64,000 nucleotides of DNA. Origin: Legionella massiliensis (GTDB lineage Bacteria; Pseudomonadota; Gammaproteobacteria; Legionellales; Legionellaceae). Position 1 is the first letter of the stretch. Each line of letters starts with the position of its first letter. This document shows positions 60,837 through 64,000 of the stretch, piece by piece. The stretch lies in contig NZ_CCVW01000001.1 in NCBI RefSeq assembly GCF_000756815.1, positions 744,001 through 808,000 of the forward strand, written 5' to 3'. The notes under the pieces were generated by a model. That model did no database searches, was not told the DNA's origin, and saw only the letters and a list, made by a program, of their open reading frames with translations. A program made the position numbers and the translations under genes.

Positions 60837-60982
60837 CAATGGCGTCAGCTTAATTAAATTTATGCCGCATCTCCCCCTCTCTCTAGCTCTCACTGACGTT
60901 AACTTAATGGCAGTGTCCCCAAGGGGAAAGAGGACATATCGTCTTCGAACCTGAGGTATTGCTCCTTAAGTTGACGCCATTG
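60837..60982. repeat. MITE-like element, family E (~146 bp)
   Basis: Terminal inverted repeat CAATGGCGTCAGCTTAA (60837-60853) / TTAAGTTGACGCCATTG (60966-60982), one mismatch. Interior includes ACTGACGTTAACTTAATGGCAGTG, the inverse of the motif near 44850. Confidence 0.8.
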
Positions 60983-60991
60983 TATGAATGC

Positions 60992-61876
60992 CTACGAATT
61001 TTTCCTTGTCTCTAGGAAGGCAATAAATCGATAAGTCAGTGATTCCTTAGGCGTATTAGGTGGCCACACCGCGTAGACAGGAGTCGATTCAACCTGCCAT
61101 TCAGGTAGTAGTTCAACAAGATGTCCTTGAAGGATATCCTCTACTACAAAAAACGCCGGTGGAGTTGCTAGTCCTAATCCATAGATGGCTAGCTGGCAAA
61201 CAGCATCCATGTTATCCACAATAATTCTTGGCTCAAAGTTAATTGTATAAGTTTTTCCCTTTTTACTGACTAAGGTCTTGGTATTAGGACGCATTTTAAG
61301 GCCTATCCAATCCCAATTGAGTAAATCCTGTGGTCGTTGTGGGGATTGGTGTTTTTTCATTAAAGAAGGCGCTGCGACGAGTTTGCGTGGCATAGTAAAG
61401 AGTTGTTTAGATTTTAAAGTACTGTCTTTTAAGTCCCCCATTCTAATCGCAAGATCGATGCCTTCCTGAATCAGATCCTGCTGTATATCGCTAAAATTTA
61501 TTGAAAGCGCTACTTTGGGGAACTCCTTGGCAAATACTGCAATATCTTCAACAAGCGGGCTTTTTGTGAGCATGGCTGGAAGCGTCAAATTTAATTGGCC
61601 AGCTGGCTCTGTGGCATGATAGGCAATGCTATTCAATCCCTTTTCAGCCGCCTCTAGCATTGCCTGGGCACTTATGAATAGCTTTTCGCCTTCATAACTG
61701 AGGGAAAGTCGCCTTGTTGAACGATAGAGTAGTGCCGCCCCAAGTCTCTGTTCCAATTGTGCTAGATGATGGCTTACAACTGAAGGTGAAAGTTTTAGTG
61801 CTTTTGCTGCTGAGCGGAATGAACCTGCTTCGACTACTTTAGCGAAAATTGCCAATGCCCGTAGTTCATCAATCAT
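60992..61876 (-). CDS. LysR-family transcriptional regulator
   Basis: 294 aa from the ATG encoding MIDELRALAIFAKVVEAGSF; a longer frame to 61915 lacks a ribosome binding site. Winged helix-turn-helix: FRSAAKALKLSPSVVSHHLA, LEQRLGAALLYRSTRRLSLS. The effector-binding domain follows (LTLPAMLTKSPLVEDIAVFA, FSDIQQDLIQEGIDLAIRMG), of the CrgA/YafC-like group. Divergent from the LysE-type exporter about 100 bp away, which it probably controls. Confidence 0.93.
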   Translation of the reverse strand: MIDELRALAIFAKVVEAGSFRSAAKALKLSPSVVSHHLAQLEQRLGAALLYRSTRRLSLSYEGEKLFISAQAMLEAAEKGLNSIAYHATEPAGQLNLTLPAMLTKSPLVEDIAVFAKEFPKVALSINFSDIQQDLIQEGIDLAIRMGDLKDSTLKSKQLFTMPRKLVAAPSLMKKHQSPQRPQDLLNWDWIGLKMRPNTKTLVSKKGKTYTINFEPRIIVDNMDAVCQLAIYGLGLATPPAFFVVEDILQGHLVELLPEWQVESTPVYAVWPPNTPKESLTYRFIAFLETRKNS

Positions 61877-61975
61877 TATCTCATCCAATAGAACAATAAA
61901 TTCAAATTGTAACATCTAATCATTCATTTCAGGGCATGATAATCTATTAACGTTATTAAAGTTGGGAGAATAGTG

Positions 61976-62572
61976 ATGGCAGTTTTATTAGCGATGGTTT
62001 CATTTTCTTTGGTTATGTCTATTACACCAGGTCCTGTGAATATGATTATTCTATCTTCTGGTATTAATTACGGAGTCAAAAGAACCCTTCCTTATGTATC
62101 AGGAGCAACAGTCGGATTTATCTTATTATTAGTTTTTATAGGATTTGGCTTTTCGCAGTTTATTAATGCCTACCCATCTTTTCTTAGTTATCTAGCGATA
62201 GTAGGCTCGTTATATATAATTTATATCGGATACAAAATTGCGTCTTCAAAATCAGAGTTAGAGATAAGCAAAAAAGAGGCTCCTAAATTTTACGAAGGCT
62301 TCTTACTACAATGGGTAAATCCGAAGGCATGGATTGCCTGCGTATCTGGAGCCTCCATCTTTTCCAGCACAGCAAGCTACGATTCGCTTTTAACCTTTAC
62401 CCTTATTTACTTTGTTATTTGCTATATCTCGCTTGGTGTTTGGGCTGTTTTAGGTGATAAGGTTTCGTATTTCTTAAAAGACCATTTTCGTCTGCGGCTC
62501 TTTAATTTTCTTATGGGACTTTTATTAATGATAACTGCTGGATATTTATGCTATGCGCAGCTTTCTGGTTAG
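61976..62572 (+). CDS. LysE/RhtB-family amino-acid exporter
   Basis: 198 aa, six predicted membrane helices. Family motifs: FSLVMSITPGPVNMIILSSG near the N-terminus, YLAIVGSLYIIYIGYKI, GFLLQWVNPKAWIACVSG and a C-terminal LFNFLMGLLLMITAGYLCY. GGGAG lies before the ATG; the GTG 3 nt earlier is less likely. Exports small amino acids or derivatives. Paired with a divergent LysR regulator. Confidence 0.93.
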   Translation: MAVLLAMVSFSLVMSITPGPVNMIILSSGINYGVKRTLPYVSGATVGFILLLVFIGFGFSQFINAYPSFLSYLAIVGSLYIIYIGYKIASSKSELEISKKEAPKFYEGFLLQWVNPKAWIACVSGASIFSSTASYDSLLTFTLIYFVICYISLGVWAVLGDKVSYFLKDHFRLRLFNFLMGLLLMITAGYLCYAQLSG

Positions 62573-62686
62573 TTTTCGCTTGCCGTACAATCACAAACTA
62601 ACAGTACCATTTCTATTAACTTACCTTTTGGTTTACTAGCCTAAGATGCAATCCTGGGCGCAGCTTCCTCATCCTGCGCGCAGACT

Positions 62687-62768
62687 CGTCATCCAGAGCG
62701 CAGCGAAGGCTCTCCTGAATGTGGCACAGTGCTAATCCCGGAGATCCTTCGCTGCGCTCTGGATGACG
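62687..62768. repeat. Palindromic repeat, family D copy 2
   Basis: Perfect 23-bp inverted repeat (CGTCATCCAGAGCGCAGCGA... at 62687-62709, complement at 62746-62768). The 36-bp centre (CTGAATGTGGCACAGTGCTAATCCCGGAG) matches the centre of 51150-51265 although the arms differ. Confidence 0.88.
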
Positions 62769-62893
62769 GGCTGTGTTAGTCCTTCAATCCATGCAGCAGA
62801 GCCTTACAAACTGGTTTCATTTCTGACGTACGGTAGTTAATCTTAAGGTAAGTATTAGCTGTTACTTTCCAGGTTTTTATCTTTGGATAGTCT

Positions 62894-63808
62894 ATGAAAA
62901 GAAAACTAGAGTCCGGGAATGAGCAGGGTTTTTTTAAAAAAACCAAAATATTAGATGAAGCTAATCAGCGTTTGGCGTATAAGCTAGTTAGTTCTGCTTT
63001 AGCTTATGATGGTAAGTTAAACCATATTCCAAGTAGTGGATATTATGTGGTCAATGCATTTTTCTACACTAGGGCAAATGATTTTGTGCTGAATTTTTGT
63101 GACAGTATCGGTGAAATACCTCAGGCCATTAAACAGGCAGTATCAGAAAAATTCGCATTATCAAAGAGGGCAACAAATAAGGCCGCACATGTTGATGAGC
63201 AGCCACATTTATGTTGCTGGGAATTTTGCTTTCTAGTCTTGAACGATATCGGGCTAGTGTCTAAGGAACAGCTTGATGAGCTCTGCTATATTGTCCACAA
63301 AATTAATGAGAAAAGTCTGGCTCAAGAGATCGAGATAACGCTGCTACAGGCTCTTTTTAAACTACCTCTAGAAAACTATAGAAAATTCGTTAAAGGTTCC
63401 TTAGATTCCTTACCTTCACCAGGCGATTTTTTAGTTTTCCAGAAACACCATATGTTACGTCCTTATCATGCATCCATTTGTATTGATAACAAGGGGGGGC
63501 ATATAGAGCTTTATGATGGGGAATGTGTAAAAAAAGCGAATATTGCAGAATGCGATAATTTGATTGAGGATGGCTCATGGGATCCAGAAGAGGATTCTGA
63601 AATAGATGCCCCGGAAAGTGTATATTATGTCCCAGTCAGTGAAGTAACCTTAAATATTCAAAGTTTTATTGCAAGACATCAAGATATTTTAGCCTTGAAA
63701 CAAATAGAACCTCCTAAAGCTCTGGAAGATATAATCCAAGAGCTTGAGGGAACTCAATATGCACAGTTGGTAAAGGATTTAGATTGGGCTGATTCTCTCA
63801 TAGTTTAG
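62894..63808 (+). CDS. NlpC/P60-like cysteine-peptidase-fold protein (putative effector)
   Basis: 304 aa. Residues ~100-200 have the NlpC/P60/CHAP order: Cys108 in LCCWEFCFLVLNDIG (nucleophile helix), a PGDFLVF strand at 176-182 and His192 in RPYHASICIDNKG. The third residue is not obvious. The N-terminus is lysine/arginine-rich (MKRKLES ... FFKKTKIL), like a bipartite nuclear localisation signal, and the C-terminal part is acidic (WDPEEDSEIDAPE). No signal peptide argues against a peptidoglycan hydrolase; an intracellular effector is more likely. Function inferred. Confidence 0.65.
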   Translation: MKRKLESGNEQGFFKKTKILDEANQRLAYKLVSSALAYDGKLNHIPSSGYYVVNAFFYTRANDFVLNFCDSIGEIPQAIKQAVSEKFALSKRATNKAAHVDEQPHLCCWEFCFLVLNDIGLVSKEQLDELCYIVHKINEKSLAQEIEITLLQALFKLPLENYRKFVKGSLDSLPSPGDFLVFQKHHMLRPYHASICIDNKGGHIELYDGECVKKANIAECDNLIEDGSWDPEEDSEIDAPESVYYVPVSEVTLNIQSFIARHQDILALKQIEPPKALEDIIQELEGTQYAQLVKDLDWADSLIV

Positions 63809-63814
63809 TGGCTA

Positions 63815-64000
63815 TTAGCTTATAACTATGCGAATCTCATCAGGCGGCGCTAATCTACTCTCTAAAATAACTGCAAGATCTTGCAGCTCTTTTTCTAAAC
63901 GCTCAAATTTCTTTATATCTTTAGAACAGCCTTTTCGAGGAAGTGAAGCATATCGCTTTCTTAACGGATCATCTGGGTGAAGCTCTTTTATCAGTGAGTA
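63815..64000 (-). CDS. C-terminal end of a protein running off the right edge
   Basis: The minus strand is open from the window edge to a TAA at 63817-63815 and reads SLIKELHPDDPLRKRYASLP, KKFERLEKELQDLAVILESR, LAPPDEIRIVIS. Helical with coiled-coil heptads (FERLEKELQDLAVILE). It converges with the preceding gene, 6 nt apart. Family not recognisable from 61 residues. Confidence 0.6.
   Translation of the reverse strand, partial: YSLIKELHPDDPLRKRYASLPRKGCSKDIKKFERLEKELQDLAVILESRLAPPDEIRIVIS

Overview
The window looks like an accessory-rich chromosomal stretch of a Legionella species or a very close relative. It is AT-rich and carries many large, poorly conserved proteins with eukaryote-like or toxin-like domains: an ankyrin/C58-type protease, a pertussis-toxin-S1-like ADP-ribosyltransferase, a Ser/Thr kinase, a DXD glycosyltransferase ending in a CaaX box, a HAD protein and an NlpC/P60-like protein. 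Several have acidic, Glu-rich C-termini of the kind used by Dot/Icm (type IVB) substrates. The genus assignment and all effector calls are inferences from sequence character; no database search was run.

Layout. 1-3.3 kb: ankyrin-repeat putative cysteine protease, cut by the left edge. 3.4-6.6 kb: insertion-sequence cluster (broken IS3 element, truncated IS6 copy, complete 817-bp IS6 copy) around a cysteine-hexad-repeat secreted protein and the stump of a DUF692/MNIO enzyme, i.e. the wreck of a bufferin-like RiPP locus. 7-10 kb: ART toxin-like protein, a small unknown and a Cys-rich secreted protein. 10.4-16 kb: a stress-type accessory segment next to a tmRNA/tRNA 3'-end remnant: intact Hsp20 and DegP-like protease, then a row of decayed genes (beta-carbonic anhydrase stump, frameshifted SDR, hibernation factor with one nonsense codon, second Hsp20 with two lesions, IS3 orfB). 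16-31 kb: kinase effector plus a second copy that lost its catalytic core, two tandem ~770-aa paralogues plus traces of at least two further members, an IS6-family copy, and housekeeping-like genes (DJ-1/PfpI, AlkA-type glycosylase, patatin, broken RidA). 31.8-39 kb: CaaX glycosyltransferase, CoA-transferase III, unknowns and a lipase-like hydrolase. 39.5-45 kb: a three-domain protein (adenylate kinase, cytochrome-P450-like, adenine phosphoribosyltransferase) divergent from a PAS-LuxR regulator, followed by a HAD protein. 45-63 kb: mostly ordinary metabolism and repair (ada-alkB, dienelactone hydrolase, dipeptide epimerase plus transporter, GAF-GGDEF, beta-lactamase-like hydrolase, amidase, thymidine kinase, phytochelatin-synthase-like protein, SAH-hydrolase-like protein, AhpD-like, LysR/LysE) interspersed with palindromic MITE/REP-like elements. 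62.9-64 kb: NlpC/P60-like protein and the 3' end of a minus-strand gene running off the window.

Working together: ada-alkB is a compact alkylation-repair operon; the dipeptide epimerase and its 1-nt-overlapping transporter look like a muropeptide/dipeptide uptake unit; LysR/LysE are a divergent regulator-exporter pair; the PAS-LuxR gene sits head to head with the adenylate kinase-P450-APRT gene and may control it. The strongest candidates for undescribed biology are the AK-P450-APRT fusion, the CKS-hexad/MNIO locus, the ART and CaaX-glycosyltransferase candidates, and the duplicated-and-decaying NLS-bearing paralogue family.
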